Source: Streptomyces toxytricini (GTDB lineage: Bacteria > Actinomycetota > Actinomycetes > Streptomycetales > Streptomycetaceae). Taken from it: 64,000 nt of DNA. Position 1 is the stretch's first letter. Every line of letters begins with the position of its first letter. Below the pieces are notes generated by a model, which ran no database searches, was not told where the DNA came from, and saw only the letters and a list, made by a program, of their open reading frames with translations. The stretch is taken from contig NZ_BMTY01000012.1 in assembly GCF_014649915.1 (NCBI RefSeq), forward strand, positions 1 to 64,000. Reading direction: 5' to 3'. Position numbers and translations under genes: made by a program. Below, one piece after another: positions 52,626 to 61,646 of this stretch.

Positions 52626-52650
52626 GGCGTTCGGCGGGCACACTGTGGTC

Positions 52651-53622
52651 ATGCTGAAGAACGTGGCGGTGGCGCTGATGCCCGGGGTGGCCCCCTTCGA
52701 GCTGGGCATCTTCTGCGAGGTGTTCGGCATCGACCGCAGCGCGGAGGGGCTGCCGGCGTTCGACTTCGCCGTCTGCGCGGTGGGCGGCCGCCGCACGCCC
52801 GCCGGCGACGGGCACTTCGACGTGGTCGCCCCGCACGGAGTGGAGCGCCTGGAGGAGGCGGACCTGGTCTGCGTCCCCGCCGACCGCGGCGCCGCCGCGC
52901 GCACCTACCCGGAGCCGCTGCTGGCGGCCCTGCGCGGGGCCGTGGACCGCGGGGCGCGGGTTCTCAGCGTGTGCAGCGGCGCCTTCGTGCTGGGCGCGGC
53001 CGGGCTGCTCGACGGCCGGCGCTGCACGACGCACTGGATGCACGCCGAGACCCTGGCGCGGCGCTTCCCGCGGGCCGTCGTCGACCCCGACGTGCTGTAC
53101 GTGGACGAGGGCCCGGTGGTCACCGCCGCGGGGACGGCTTCGGGGATCGACGCCTGCCTGCACCTGCTGCGGCAGGAGCACGGCGCGGAGGCGGCGGGGG
53201 TGGTGGCCCGGCGGATGGTGGTGCCGCCGCACCGGGACGGCGGCCAGGCCCAGTACATCCGCCGCCCGCTGCCCCGTGCGTCCGGCGACGCGGTCGGCGG
53301 GGTGATCGCGTGGATGGGCGGCAACCTGGCCGAGGAGATCACCGTCGAGCAGCTCGCGGAGCGGGCCCGGATGTCCCCGCGGACGTTCGCCCGCCGCTTC
53401 CTGCAGGAGACGGGCACGACCCCCTACCAGTGGGTGCTGCGGCAGCGCGTGCTGCTGGCGCAGGAGCTGCTGGAGGCCACGGACGACACGGTGGACGCCA
53501 TCGCGGGCCGCTGCGGCTTCGGCAGCGCGGCGGCGCTGCGCCACCACTTCCTGCGGACCCTCGGCACGACGCCGAACGCCTTCCGCCGCACCTTCCGCGG
53601 CCCGGGCGGCGCGGCGGCCTGA
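52651..53622 (+). CDS. nrdS: NrdS, GlxA-type AraC regulator with DJ-1/PfpI domain
   Basis: A 323-residue regulator. The N-terminal DJ-1/PfpI-like domain has VAVALMPGVAPFELGIFCEVFG and the nucleophile-elbow-like VLSVCSGAFVLGAAGLLDGR. The C-terminal AraC domain (about 215-320) has ITVEQLAERARMSPRTFARRF and DAIAGRCGFGSAAALRHHF. In Streptomyces this gene is the third member of nrdABS, though its targets are unclear. No strong RBS is seen before ATG 52651. Confidence 0.9.
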   Translation: MLKNVAVALMPGVAPFELGIFCEVFGIDRSAEGLPAFDFAVCAVGGRRTPAGDGHFDVVAPHGVERLEEADLVCVPADRGAAARTYPEPLLAALRGAVDRGARVLSVCSGAFVLGAAGLLDGRRCTTHWMHAETLARRFPRAVVDPDVLYVDEGPVVTAAGTASGIDACLHLLRQEHGAEAAGVVARRMVVPPHRDGGQAQYIRRPLPRASGDAVGGVIAWMGGNLAEEITVEQLAERARMSPRTFARRFLQETGTTPYQWVLRQRVLLAQELLEATDDTVDAIAGRCGFGSAAALRHHFLRTLGTTPNAFRRTFRGPGGAAA

Positions 53623-53663
53623 GACCTGAGGCCGGGGCCGGCCGCCGCGCCGCCGCGGGTGCG

Positions 53664-54299
53664 TCAGTCGTTCGGGACGGTCTCGTAGCGCGGGGTGCCC
53701 TCGGCCATCTGCCGCAGGGCGTCCTTGCGGTCGCGCTTGGAGAGGCGGTCGATGTACAGGTAGCCGTACAGGTGGTCCGTCTCGTGCTGGAGGCAGCGCG
53801 CGAAGTAGCCGGTGCCCCGCACCTTGATCGGGTTGCCCTGGGCGTCCTGCCCGGTGACCTCGGCGTAGTCCGGGCGGGCCAGGGAGGCGTACGCGGTCGG
53901 GACGGAGAGGCAGCCCTCGTTGGAGTCGTCGAGGACGCGGGAGCCGGCCGGCAGCTCGACGAGCTTCGGGTTGACGACGACGCCGGTGTGGCGGACGCCC
54001 TCGTCGTCCGGGCAGTCGTAGACGAAGACCTTGGCGTCCACGCCGATCTGGTTCGCGGCGAGGCCGACGCCCTCGGCGGCCTTCTGGCTGGCGAACATGT
54101 CGTCGATCAGCTCGGCCAGTTCGTCGCCGAACTCGGTGACGTCCTTGCACTCGCGGTGCAGCACCGGGTTGCCGACCACCGTGATGGGACGGGCGGTGCC
54201 GCGCTCGCGGTGGGCGAGCTCGCGCGCCTCACAGTCCTCGGTGTCCACGACGTAACCGTCGTCGTCCACCGCGATGACCTCGTTCTCCTGCTGCGCCAT
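53664..54299 (-). CDS. def: Peptide deformylase
   Basis: A 211-residue metalloenzyme that removes the formyl group from nascent proteins. Three motifs are intact: GVGLAANQIG, EGCLS and the metal-binding HETDH. The first 35 residues form an acidic extension found in actinobacterial enzymes. The start at ATG 54299 keeps this extension; no ideal RBS precedes it. Confidence 0.96.
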   Translation of the reverse strand: MAQQENEVIAVDDDGYVVDTEDCEARELAHRERGTARPITVVGNPVLHRECKDVTEFGDELAELIDDMFASQKAAEGVGLAANQIGVDAKVFVYDCPDDEGVRHTGVVVNPKLVELPAGSRVLDDSNEGCLSVPTAYASLARPDYAEVTGQDAQGNPIKVRGTGYFARCLQHETDHLYGYLYIDRLSKRDRKDALRQMAEGTPRYETVPND

Positions 54300-54366
54300 G
54301 TCCGCCGTAAGCCTTCCGTGGGTCGACCCGTTCACCGATTGTGCCGGTACAGCCTACGGTGCCCGG

Positions 54367-55356
54367 TCAGCAGACTTCTTCGAGATCCCGCCAAGCGCGG
54401 GTGTCGGGGCTGTCCGCGACCCAGCCGTCGAGGAGCCCCTGCACCAGGCCGGCGGGCGCCGCGATGCCGCACTCCCGCTCCGGCACCCACAGGGAGCCCG
54501 ATCCCGCCGTGCGGTGCCCGAGCGGCCCGGGGTGGCCCGGCTCGCTGTGGTCGTGCGGGTCGAGGTGCTCGCCGTCGCCCTCGCCGCTCGGCATCGCGCT
54601 CTCGGAGCAGGTACGGCACAGCAGCCGTACGGAGGAGGACCAGTCCTCGGCGGCGAACCCCGCGTCGGACGCGAGCTGTTCGAGCGCGTCCCGGTCGGAC
54701 TCGGCGGCCGCCTCCAGCAGCACGACCCAGGTCGGCACCGGCGAGGGCGCCCACAGCTCGATCTCGTCGAACACGGGGTAGGAGGGGCCCGCTGCGGTGA
54801 TCCGCTCGCCGTTCGGCACGCCGTCGTGGAGGACGACCTCGCCCCAGCGCCGCCCCGAGGAGGGCAGCGGGATCGAGAGGACCTCGATGCGGGCCGGGTC
54901 GAGCCTGCGGCCCCACACGACCTCGGCCTCGCCCTCGGGGGAGAGCCGCACGGCCGCGCTGCCGAGCTCCATGCCGACCGGTTCGCCGCCCTTGCCGTGC
55001 GGGTCGCCGGGCACCTTCAGCCCGTACGCCTGCCAGGCCCGCCGGGCCAGCGGCCAGTCCTGGAGGGCGGTCGCCGCGATGCCGACGTTCCACCAGTCCG
55101 GGGCGCCGGCCTCGCGGTCGAGGAGGGCTACCGCCCGCAGGCCCGCGGCGCGCGCCTGCTCCCAGTCGTGCCGGAACTTGTGCAGCAGCGCCAGGTTGAA
55201 CCACGACTCGGACAGCCAGGGCTCCAGGTCGGCGGCTCTGGTCAGCAGCGCACCCGCGTCCTCGTACCGACCGTCGCCGATCAGTGTGAACGCTCGGTCG
55301 GTGGCCTGCCGCCACGAGGCGGAGGGCCTGTGCCGTACCTTCCCGAAGATCCTCAC
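54367..55356 (-). CDS. Tetratricopeptide-repeat protein
   Basis: A 329-residue protein from GTG 55356. The N-terminal part (about 12-115) contains TPR-like helices: AFTLIGDGRYEDAGALLTRAADLEP, SWFNLALLHKFRHDWEQARAAGLRA and GIAATALQDWPLARRAWQAYGL (each quoted in part as landmarks). The C-terminal 200 residues form a beta-rich domain (EVVWGRRLDPARIEVLSIPL; WGEVVLHDGVPNGER), with a Cys pair in LLCRTC. It is conserved in Streptomyces near def; function unknown. Confidence 0.8.
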   Translation of the reverse strand: MRIFGKVRHRPSASWRQATDRAFTLIGDGRYEDAGALLTRAADLEPWLSESWFNLALLHKFRHDWEQARAAGLRAVALLDREAGAPDWWNVGIAATALQDWPLARRAWQAYGLKVPGDPHGKGGEPVGMELGSAAVRLSPEGEAEVVWGRRLDPARIEVLSIPLPSSGRRWGEVVLHDGVPNGERITAAGPSYPVFDEIELWAPSPVPTWVVLLEAAAESDRDALEQLASDAGFAAEDWSSSVRLLCRTCSESAMPSGEGDGEHLDPHDHSEPGHPGPLGHRTAGSGSLWVPERECGIAAPAGLVQGLLDGWVADSPDTRAWRDLEEVC

Positions 55357-55612
55357 GATTCCCGCCTGCCGGTCCCACGGTGAGCCTTGCGGACACCCTC
55401 ACGGACGCTCCTACTCGCATCCAACCATGCCCACTCGGACGGCCGCTCATTACCCATGGGTTACCCCGGTGGGAGGGGGGTGACTCCGTCACGTCCGGCC
55501 CGGGAAAACGGCTCGGCCCCCTGATGCGGGGGCCGATGTGCGGCGCCTCTCCGTACGCACGCCCACGGATTGGCACCTTCGGGTGAACGGGGGCGGCGGG
55601 GCCGCCCCGCGG

Positions 55613-55915
55613 TCAGCCGGCGGCGGGATCGGCGGTCACGTCGTGCTCGGGCACCGCCTGCCCGGAGCGGATCAGCTCGATCCGCCCCATCACCTTGGCC
55701 CGCAGGTCGCTCGGCACGTCGTCCGAGCCGCAGCACCGCTTCACCAGCTTCTTCACGGCCTTCTCCAGGCCGTACTTCTCCAGACAGGGATTGCACTCGC
55801 CGAAATGCGTCTCGAACTTCGTGCAGTCGCTGTCGGGCATCTCGTGGTCCAGGAACTCGTACAGGTGGTCCAGGACCTCCGAGCACTCCGTCTCGTGCGG
55901 CTCTCCGCAGCTCAT
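55613..55915 (-). CDS. rsrA: RsrA, redox-sensing zinc anti-sigma factor
   Basis: A 100-residue ZAS-family protein. Zinc ligands Cys11, His37, Cys41 and Cys44 (HFGECNPC) sit at the positions known for S. coelicolor RsrA; Cys3, Cys31, Cys61 and Cys62 are also present. Thiol oxidation forms a disulphide, expels zinc and releases SigR. Its ATG overlaps the sigR stop (ATGA), so equal expression is expected. Confidence 0.96.
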   Translation of the reverse strand: MSCGEPHETECSEVLDHLYEFLDHEMPDSDCTKFETHFGECNPCLEKYGLEKAVKKLVKRCCGSDDVPSDLRAKVMGRIELIRSGQAVPEHDVTADPAAG

Positions 55916-56721
55916 GAGCCCGAGCCTTTCAGGTCGTTCGACTCTCCCGCGCCGGCGGGGACCAGCCCGCGCTCGCGGGCGTAGTCCTCCAGCATTCCGC
56001 GGAGTTGACGGCGGCCACGGTGCAGCCGGGACATGACCGTACCGATGGGTGTACCCATGATGTCCGCGATCTCCTTGTACGCAAAGCCCTCCACGTCGGC
56101 AAGGTAGACCGCGATGCGGAACTCCTCCGGAATGGCCTGGAGCGCCTCCTTCACGTCCGAATCGGGCAGGTGGTCGAGTGCCTGGGACTCGGCCGACCTC
56201 AGGCCCGTGGACATGTGCGACTCGGCGCGCGCCAGCTGCCAGTCCTCGATCTCCTCCGCCGCGCTGCGCTGCGGCTCGCGCTGCTTCTTGCGGTAGGAGT
56301 TGATGAAGGTGTTGGTCAGAATGCGGTAGAGCCACGCCTTCAGGTTGGTGCCCTCACGGAACTGGTGGAAGGACGCGTACGCCTTCGCGTACGTCTCCTG
56401 GACCAGGTCCTCGGCGTCGGCCGGATTGCGCGTCATGCGCAGCGCGGCCGAGTACATCTGGTCGAGGTAGCCGAGGGCGTCCCGCTCGAAGCGCGCGTTG
56501 CGCTCGGCGGCCGTCTCCTCCGCCTGGCCTCCGTCGGTCCCAGCGACAGGACCCACCTCCTCCGACTGCGTGGCGACTCCGAGTGCGGACCCGCTCGAAT
56601 CGGAGAATAGTCGACCATCCCGGCCCTCCGCCGCCCGGAGCGGGCCGCGCCTGGGCCCGGGCAGGACCGTCCATTCGAGCCCTTCGGCCTGCGGACGGCT
56701 CTGGCTGATGACCTGGGTCAT
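55912..56721 (-). CDS. sigR: SigR, thiol-stress ECF sigma factor (long form SigR')
   Basis: The full frame from ATG 56721 gives 269 residues, the SigR' form. A GTG at codon 56 (56556-56554), preceded by GGAGGAG, gives the 214-residue SigR form. Region 2 shows DALGYLDQMYSAALRMTRNPADAEDLVQETYAKAY (landmark ADAEDLVQETY) and KAWLYRILTNTFINSYRK. Region 4 shows LQAIPEEFRIAVYLADVEGFAYKEIADIMGTPIGTVMSRLHRGR (landmarks GFAYKEIADIMG, PIGTVMSRLHRG). It directs thioredoxin and thiol-homeostasis genes and its own gene. The 55-residue extension is a destabilising element in S. coelicolor. Confidence 0.95.
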   Translation of the reverse strand: MTQVISQSRPQAEGLEWTVLPGPRRGPLRAAEGRDGRLFSDSSGSALGVATQSEEVGPVAGTDGGQAEETAAERNARFERDALGYLDQMYSAALRMTRNPADAEDLVQETYAKAYASFHQFREGTNLKAWLYRILTNTFINSYRKKQREPQRSAAEEIEDWQLARAESHMSTGLRSAESQALDHLPDSDVKEALQAIPEEFRIAVYLADVEGFAYKEIADIMGTPIGTVMSRLHRGRRQLRGMLEDYARERGLVPAGAGESNDLKGSGS

Positions 56722-56768
56722 GCGCTTGCTCTCCTCCGACGCGGTCCCCTGCGTTCCGACATCCGGAC

Positions 56769-56795
56769 AACGCCGGGGCAGGGCCGCGCATTCCC
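56769..56795 (-). promoter_or_regulatory. SigR-dependent promoter of sigR-rsrA
   Basis: On the minus strand GGGAAT (56795-56790) and GTT (56771-56769) are separated by exactly 18 bp, the SigR consensus. It lies 48 bp upstream of the long-form start, so its transcript encodes SigR', as in S. coelicolor sigRp2. Confidence 0.85.
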
Positions 56796-56821
56796 CTCCC
56801 GGGCGGGCTCTGCCGAATCCG

Positions 56822-57499
56822 TCAGGTCGCTGCCGGGGCGGCGCCGGGGACCAGCCGGTCCAGCCAGTCGGCGACGCCCTCGGTGATCGCCTCCAGGGCC
56901 TCCTCCTGGGTGCGGGACCCCTTCTTCGGCACCGCGAAGCCGTGGTCGCCCCCGGCCGCCTCCAGGAGCTCGTACGCCGGCGAGCCGGGCGGCGGGAACT
57001 CCTCGGGGCGCCCGAACGGGTCCCGGCCGCCCTGGACGACCAGGACCGGCAGCCCCGCCCCGGTCAGCTCCGCGGCCCGGGACCGCTCGGGGCGGCCCGG
57101 CGGGTGCAGCGGGAACGCCAGCGCCAGCACCCCGGCCGCGCCGAGGGCGGCCCCGGTGCGGCAGGCCACCCGGGCGCCCGCGCTGCGCCCGCCGGCCACG
57201 ACCGGCAGGCCGGGCTCGGCCAGCACCGGCCACAGGCCCCGCCAGCCCTCGTCGAGGACCTTGGGCGCGGCCGCGACCTTCCGGCCCGCGACCCGCCAGG
57301 GCTGCTCGACCAGGGCGACGGTGATGCCGCGGCCGGGCAGGGCCGCGGCGAGCGCCTGGAGGTCGCGGGCCTCGATGCCGCCGCCCGCGCCGTGGCCGAG
57401 CGCCAGGACGAGCCGGGCTCCGCCGGCGGCGGGGTACCAGGTGATGCGGGCCTCGCCCGCGGGGGTCTCGACGCTCCTTGTGCGCGTGCGCGTGGTCAT
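56822..57499 (-). CDS. Alpha/beta hydrolase (KANL3/Tex30-like)
   Basis: A 225-residue hydrolase. The oxyanion/early strand is LALGHGAGGGIEARDL, the nucleophile Ser is in VVAGGRSAGARVA, the acid is in VVQGGRDPFGRPEEF and the His in GGDHGFAVPKKG. The compact size and GGRSAG elbow fit the KANL3/Tex30 group, whose bacterial substrates are unknown. It ends just upstream of the SigR promoter. Confidence 0.86.
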   Translation of the reverse strand: MTTRTRTRSVETPAGEARITWYPAAGGARLVLALGHGAGGGIEARDLQALAAALPGRGITVALVEQPWRVAGRKVAAAPKVLDEGWRGLWPVLAEPGLPVVAGGRSAGARVACRTGAALGAAGVLALAFPLHPPGRPERSRAAELTGAGLPVLVVQGGRDPFGRPEEFPPPGSPAYELLEAAGGDHGFAVPKKGSRTQEEALEAITEGVADWLDRLVPGAAPAAT

Positions 57500-57525
57500 G
57501 GCCCCATCCTGCCGCCCGTGCCGCC

Positions 57526-58344
57526 CTAGAAGAGCGTCGCCTCTTCCGGCGCGTCCAGTTCGGCCAGGAGCTCGGGGCCGTTGTTGCGGACGCTGCTGAC
57601 CGCTGTGGAGACCGGGTAGGCGCGCATCAGTCCGCCGGGCGGGGGTGCGAGGAGCTCGCGGAGGGCGCCGTCCGCATCGGTGTTCGCCGGGTCGAGCCAG
57701 GCGTCCCACCGGTCGGGGGTGAGCGCGAGCGGCATCCGCGGGTGGATCTCGGAGAGCGAGCGGGGCCCGTCGCCGGGGGCCGCGGCCAGCGGGGCGGTCT
57801 CGGCCTCGGTGGTGACCACCGAGCAGGTGGCCCACCAGGCGCCGGGCCGGCCGGCGGGCACGGCCGGGTCCCGCCAGAACTCGTATATGCCGGCCATGGC
57901 GAGGACGGAGCCGTCGGCGGGCAGGACGAAGTAGGGCTGTTTGCGCGAGCGCTTCCCGAGGCCCTCGACCTCCAGGCGGCGCTCGTCGTGCCCGGTGGCC
58001 CACTCGTAGTACCCGTCGGCGGGGACGATGCAGCGGCGCTGGGCGAAGGGGCGGCGGAAGGACGGCTTCTCGGCGAGGGTCTCCGCCCGGGCGTTGATCA
58101 TCCGGGCGGCGCCCTCGGCGTTCTTGGCCCAGGAGGGCACGAGCCCCCACTTCACGACGCGCAGCTGGCGAACCGGACGCGGGCTCGCGGCGTCCTTCAG
58201 GGGGCGGTCGAGGACGATGCGGACCTGCTTGGTGGGTGCCACGTTCCAGTCGGGTGCCAGGGCCTCCTCGGGCTCCCAGCGCTCGACGCCGAAGAGCTCC
58301 GCCAGCTCCTCGGGGCTGCGACTCGCTGCATACCGTCCGCACAT
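57526..58344 (-). CDS. SOS response-associated peptidase / HMCES-type abasic-site protein
   Basis: A 272-residue SRAP protein. Start 58344 is chosen because Cys2 of MCGRYA must become the N-terminal residue to crosslink abasic sites; a GTG at 58353 would bury it. Other conserved residues: WNVAPTKQV (Asn), NARAETLAEKPSF, CIVPADGYYEW (Glu) and LSEIHPRMPLAL (His). It shields abasic sites in single-stranded DNA. It is divergent from the M50-like gene. Confidence 0.94.
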   Translation of the reverse strand: MCGRYAASRSPEELAELFGVERWEPEEALAPDWNVAPTKQVRIVLDRPLKDAASPRPVRQLRVVKWGLVPSWAKNAEGAARMINARAETLAEKPSFRRPFAQRRCIVPADGYYEWATGHDERRLEVEGLGKRSRKQPYFVLPADGSVLAMAGIYEFWRDPAVPAGRPGAWWATCSVVTTEAETAPLAAAPGDGPRSLSEIHPRMPLALTPDRWDAWLDPANTDADGALRELLAPPPGGLMRAYPVSTAVSSVRNNGPELLAELDAPEEATLF

Positions 58345-58397
58345 GGCTGCCACACTGCCATGTCACCCGACCACCACCGCAAGGAGCCCGCCACCCC

Positions 58398-59111
58398 ATG
58401 GACAGCAGCACGACCGCCGGCCTGTGGGACCGGCTCACCGGATTTCAGGAGGCACCGGCCACGTGGCTGGTGATCGCGACGGGCCTGGCCGCACTGGCGC
58501 TGGTCGCACCCGGGCCCGTGTGGCGGGTGTCCCGCAACGCGGTCACCATCGCGCACGAGGGCGGCCACGGGCTGCTGGCCCTGCTGACGGGCCGCCGCCT
58601 GGACGGGATACGCCTGCACTCGGACACCAGCGGGGTCACCGTCAGCCGCGGCAAGCCCACCGGCCTCGGCATGATCCTGACGGCGGCCGCCGGCTACACG
58701 GCGCCGTCCCTGCTGGGGCTCGGCGGGGCGGCGCTGCTGTCCGCGCACCGCATCACGCTGCTGCTGTGGGCGGCGACGGCCCTGCTGCTGGCGATGCTGG
58801 TGATGATCCGCAATGCGTACGGGGCGCTGACGATGGTGCTGACCGGCGGAACGTTCGTCCTGGTGTCCTGGCTGGCGCCGGCGCAGGTGCAGGCGGCGTT
58901 CGCCTATGCGGCCGTGTGGTTCCTTCTGCTGGGCGGGGTCCGGCCGGTCTTCGAGCTGGGCGCCAAGCGCCGGCACGGCGGGGCCCCCGATTCGGACGCG
59001 GACCAGCTGGGGCGCCTGACGCACACCCCTGCGGTGCTGTGGCTGTTCCTCTTCCACGCCGTGGCGCTGTGCTCGCTCATCGGCGGCGGGCGCTGGCTTC
59101 TCAACCTCTGA
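58398..59111 (+). CDS. M50B-like membrane metalloprotease
   Basis: A 237-residue membrane protein with the zinc motif HEGGH (53-57) at the end of a helix and about five more membrane segments. A second-ligand candidate lies in the NAYGALTMVLTGG region. This matches the peptidase M50B-like family. Substrate unknown. AAGGAG lies 11 nt before the ATG. Confidence 0.87.
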   Translation: MDSSTTAGLWDRLTGFQEAPATWLVIATGLAALALVAPGPVWRVSRNAVTIAHEGGHGLLALLTGRRLDGIRLHSDTSGVTVSRGKPTGLGMILTAAAGYTAPSLLGLGGAALLSAHRITLLLWAATALLLAMLVMIRNAYGALTMVLTGGTFVLVSWLAPAQVQAAFAYAAVWFLLLGGVRPVFELGAKRRHGGAPDSDADQLGRLTHTPAVLWLFLFHAVALCSLIGGGRWLLNL

Positions 59112-59176
59112 GACCCCGCCCCGGGCCGCGGCTCGAACACGATCGGGCCCCTCGGGGAGCCACTAAAGTGGTGGCC

Positions 59177-60514
59177 ATGACCGCCACCCCCGCGCTTCCC
59201 GCCCTCTGGCCTGCCCCGCACGCAGACGGGACCGTCCACGCCACCGTCACCGTGCCCGGGTCGAAGTCGGTCACCAACCGCGCCCTGGTGCTGGCCGCGC
59301 TCGCGGCCGAGCCCGGCTGGGTGCGCCGTCCGCTGCGCTCGCGCGACTCGCAGCTGATGGCGGACGCGCTGCGCGCCATGGGCGTCGGCATCGAGGAGAC
59401 CGCCTCCTCCAGCTCCGGCGACGCCGCCGGCGGCGAGGCCTGGCGGGTCATCCCCGCGGCGCTGCACGGCCCGGCCTCCGTGGACGTCGGCAACGCGGGC
59501 ACGGTGATGCGGTTCCTGCCGCCCGTCGCGACGCTCGCCTCCGGCGACATCCGCTTCGACGGCGACCCGCGCTCCTACGAGCGCCCCCTCGGCCAGGTCA
59601 TCGACGCCCTGCGCGGCCTGGGCGCCCGTATCGACGACGGCGGCCGCGGCGCGCTGCCCATGACCGTCCACGGCGGCGGCGCCCTGGAGGGCGGCCCGAT
59701 CGAGCTGGACGCGAGCAACTCCTCGCAGTTCGTCTCCGCGCTGCTGCTGTCCGCGCCCCGCTTCAACCAGGGCGTGGAGGTGCGGCACACCGGCGCGACC
59801 CTGCCCTCGATGCCGCACATCCGGATGACGGTGGAGATGCTGCGGGCGGCGGGTGCCCAGGTCGACACCCCGGAGGCGGGTGGCGAGAAGAACGTGTGGC
59901 GGGTCTCGCCGGGCGCGCTGCTCGGCCGCGACCTCGTGGTGGAGCCGGACCTGTCGAACGCCCAGCCGTTCCTGGCCGCGGCCCTGATCACCGGCGGCAC
60001 GGTGACCATCCCGGACTGGCCGCGCCGCACCACCCAGCCCGGTGACGAGCTGCGCCGCATCTTCACCGAGATGGGCGGTTCCTGCGAGGTGACCGACGCG
60101 GGCCTGGTCTTCACCGGCAGCGGCAAGATCCACGGCATCGACGTGGACCTCGGCGAGGTCGGCGAGCTGACCCCGGGCATCGCGGCCGTCGCGGCGCTGG
60201 CGGACTCGCCGTCGACGCTGCGCGGGGTCGCGCACCTGCGGCTGCACGAAACGGACCGGCTGGCCGCGCTGACCGCCGAGATCAACGGCCTCGGCGGTGA
60301 CGTCACCGAGACCGCCGACGGCCTGCACATCCGCCCGCGGCCGCTGCACGGCGGGGTGTTCCGCACCTACGACGACCACCGCATGGCCACCGCGGGCGCG
60401 GTGATCGGCCTGGCCGTCGAGGGCGTGCAGATCGAGAACGTGGCGACGACCGCGAAGACCCTGCCCGACTTCCCCAGGATGTGGGCGGACATGCTCGCAG
60501 GAGCGGGAGCGTAG
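59177..60514 (+). CDS. aroA: 3-phosphoshikimate 1-carboxyvinyltransferase (EPSP synthase)
   Basis: A 445-residue shikimate-pathway enzyme that joins PEP and shikimate-3-phosphate. Motifs: VTVPGSKSVTNRALVLAALA, DVGNAGTVMRFLPPVATLA, LDASNSSQFVSALLLSAPR, HLRLHETDRLAAL and TYDDHRMATAGAVIGL. It is a type I-like enzyme with Gly/Ala at the classical PEP loop (GNAGT). rsgA follows after 9 bp. Confidence 0.97.
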   Translation: MTATPALPALWPAPHADGTVHATVTVPGSKSVTNRALVLAALAAEPGWVRRPLRSRDSQLMADALRAMGVGIEETASSSSGDAAGGEAWRVIPAALHGPASVDVGNAGTVMRFLPPVATLASGDIRFDGDPRSYERPLGQVIDALRGLGARIDDGGRGALPMTVHGGGALEGGPIELDASNSSQFVSALLLSAPRFNQGVEVRHTGATLPSMPHIRMTVEMLRAAGAQVDTPEAGGEKNVWRVSPGALLGRDLVVEPDLSNAQPFLAAALITGGTVTIPDWPRRTTQPGDELRRIFTEMGGSCEVTDAGLVFTGSGKIHGIDVDLGEVGELTPGIAAVAALADSPSTLRGVAHLRLHETDRLAALTAEINGLGGDVTETADGLHIRPRPLHGGVFRTYDDHRMATAGAVIGLAVEGVQIENVATTAKTLPDFPRMWADMLAGAGA

Positions 60515-60523
60515 GGCCCGGTC

Positions 60524-61534
60524 ATGCGCAGGTACGGCAAGCACACCGACGAGGACGACATCCGGGCGAGGCCCAACCCGAAGGGCAACCGGCCCCGGAC
60601 CAGCAAGCGGCCCAAGCACGAGGACGCGGCCGAGGGCTTCGTCCTCACCGTCGACCGCGGCCGGCTGACCTGCCTGGTGGAGGACCGCACGATCGTCGCG
60701 ATGAAGGCCCGCGAGCTCGGCCGCAAGGCGGCCGTCGTCGGCGACCGGGTGTGGCTGGTCGGCGACCTGTCCGGCCGGAAGGACACCCTCGCCCGGATCG
60801 TGCGGATCGAGGAGCGCAAGTCCGTGCTGCGGCGCACCGCGGACGACGACGACCCGTACGAGCGGGTGGTCGTCGCCAACGCCGACCAGCTGGCGATCGT
60901 CACGGCGCTCGCGGACCCCGAGCCGCGGCCGCGGATGATCGACCGCTGCCTGGTGGCCGCGTACGACGCCGGGCTGGAGCCGCTGCTGGTGCTGACCAAG
61001 TCGGATCTGACCTCCCCGGACAAGATCCTGGAGGTGTACGCCTCGTTCGGCCTGGCGTACGTGGTGACCAACCGCGAGGAGCTGGCCGCCGGCGAGGCCG
61101 CCGAGCGGGTGCGCGAGCGGCTGGCAGGCCGGATCACCGCCTTCGTGGGCCACTCGGGCGTCGGCAAGACGACGCTGGTGAACTCGCTGGTCGGCGCGGG
61201 CCGCCAGCGCGCCACGGGCCACGTCAACGCGGTGACGGGCCGCGGCCGGCACACCACCACCTCGGCGCTGGCGCTCCCGCTGCCGTCGGGCGACGGCTGG
61301 GTCATCGACACCCCGGGCGTGCGCTCGTTCGGCCTGCACCACGTGGACCCGTCGCGGGTGATCCTCGCCTTCCCCGACCTGGTGCCCGGCACCGAGGACT
61401 GCCCGCGGGCGTGCAGCCACGACGAGCAGGACTGCGCGCTGGACGCGTGGGTGGAGGAGGGGCACGCCGATCCGGCGCGCCTGGATTCGCTGCGCCGGCT
61501 GCTGCGCACCCGCGAGCGCCGCGAAGGGGACTGA
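60524..61534 (+). CDS. rsgA: Ribosome small-subunit-dependent GTPase A
   Basis: A 336-residue circularly permuted GTPase that assists late 30S assembly. An OB-like domain (about 38-110) is followed by G4 VLTKSDL, G5 region, G1 FVGHSGVGKTTLVNSL, G2 GRHTTT and G3 VIDTPGVRSFGL. The C-terminal zinc site is CPRACSHDEQDC. It is co-transcribed with aroA. Confidence 0.96.
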   Translation: MRRYGKHTDEDDIRARPNPKGNRPRTSKRPKHEDAAEGFVLTVDRGRLTCLVEDRTIVAMKARELGRKAAVVGDRVWLVGDLSGRKDTLARIVRIEERKSVLRRTADDDDPYERVVVANADQLAIVTALADPEPRPRMIDRCLVAAYDAGLEPLLVLTKSDLTSPDKILEVYASFGLAYVVTNREELAAGEAAERVRERLAGRITAFVGHSGVGKTTLVNSLVGAGRQRATGHVNAVTGRGRHTTTSALALPLPSGDGWVIDTPGVRSFGLHHVDPSRVILAFPDLVPGTEDCPRACSHDEQDCALDAWVEEGHADPARLDSLRRLLRTRERREGD

Positions 61535-61646
61535 TCGTCCGGCGGGGTTCGGCGGGATCCGGCGGGGTTTGCCGCGGCCGCCGTCCGGTGAATGCATAAG
61601 CGCACCGAGTGACGCGATGTCACCTTGAGGCGGGGAGGCATTCGCC

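Noticed and set aside
61535..61646. Guanidine riboswitch before the SMR gene
   Set aside because: Only a short GTGAC/GTCAC hairpin is present; neither the ykkC core nor the ACGR loops of mini-ykkC were found.
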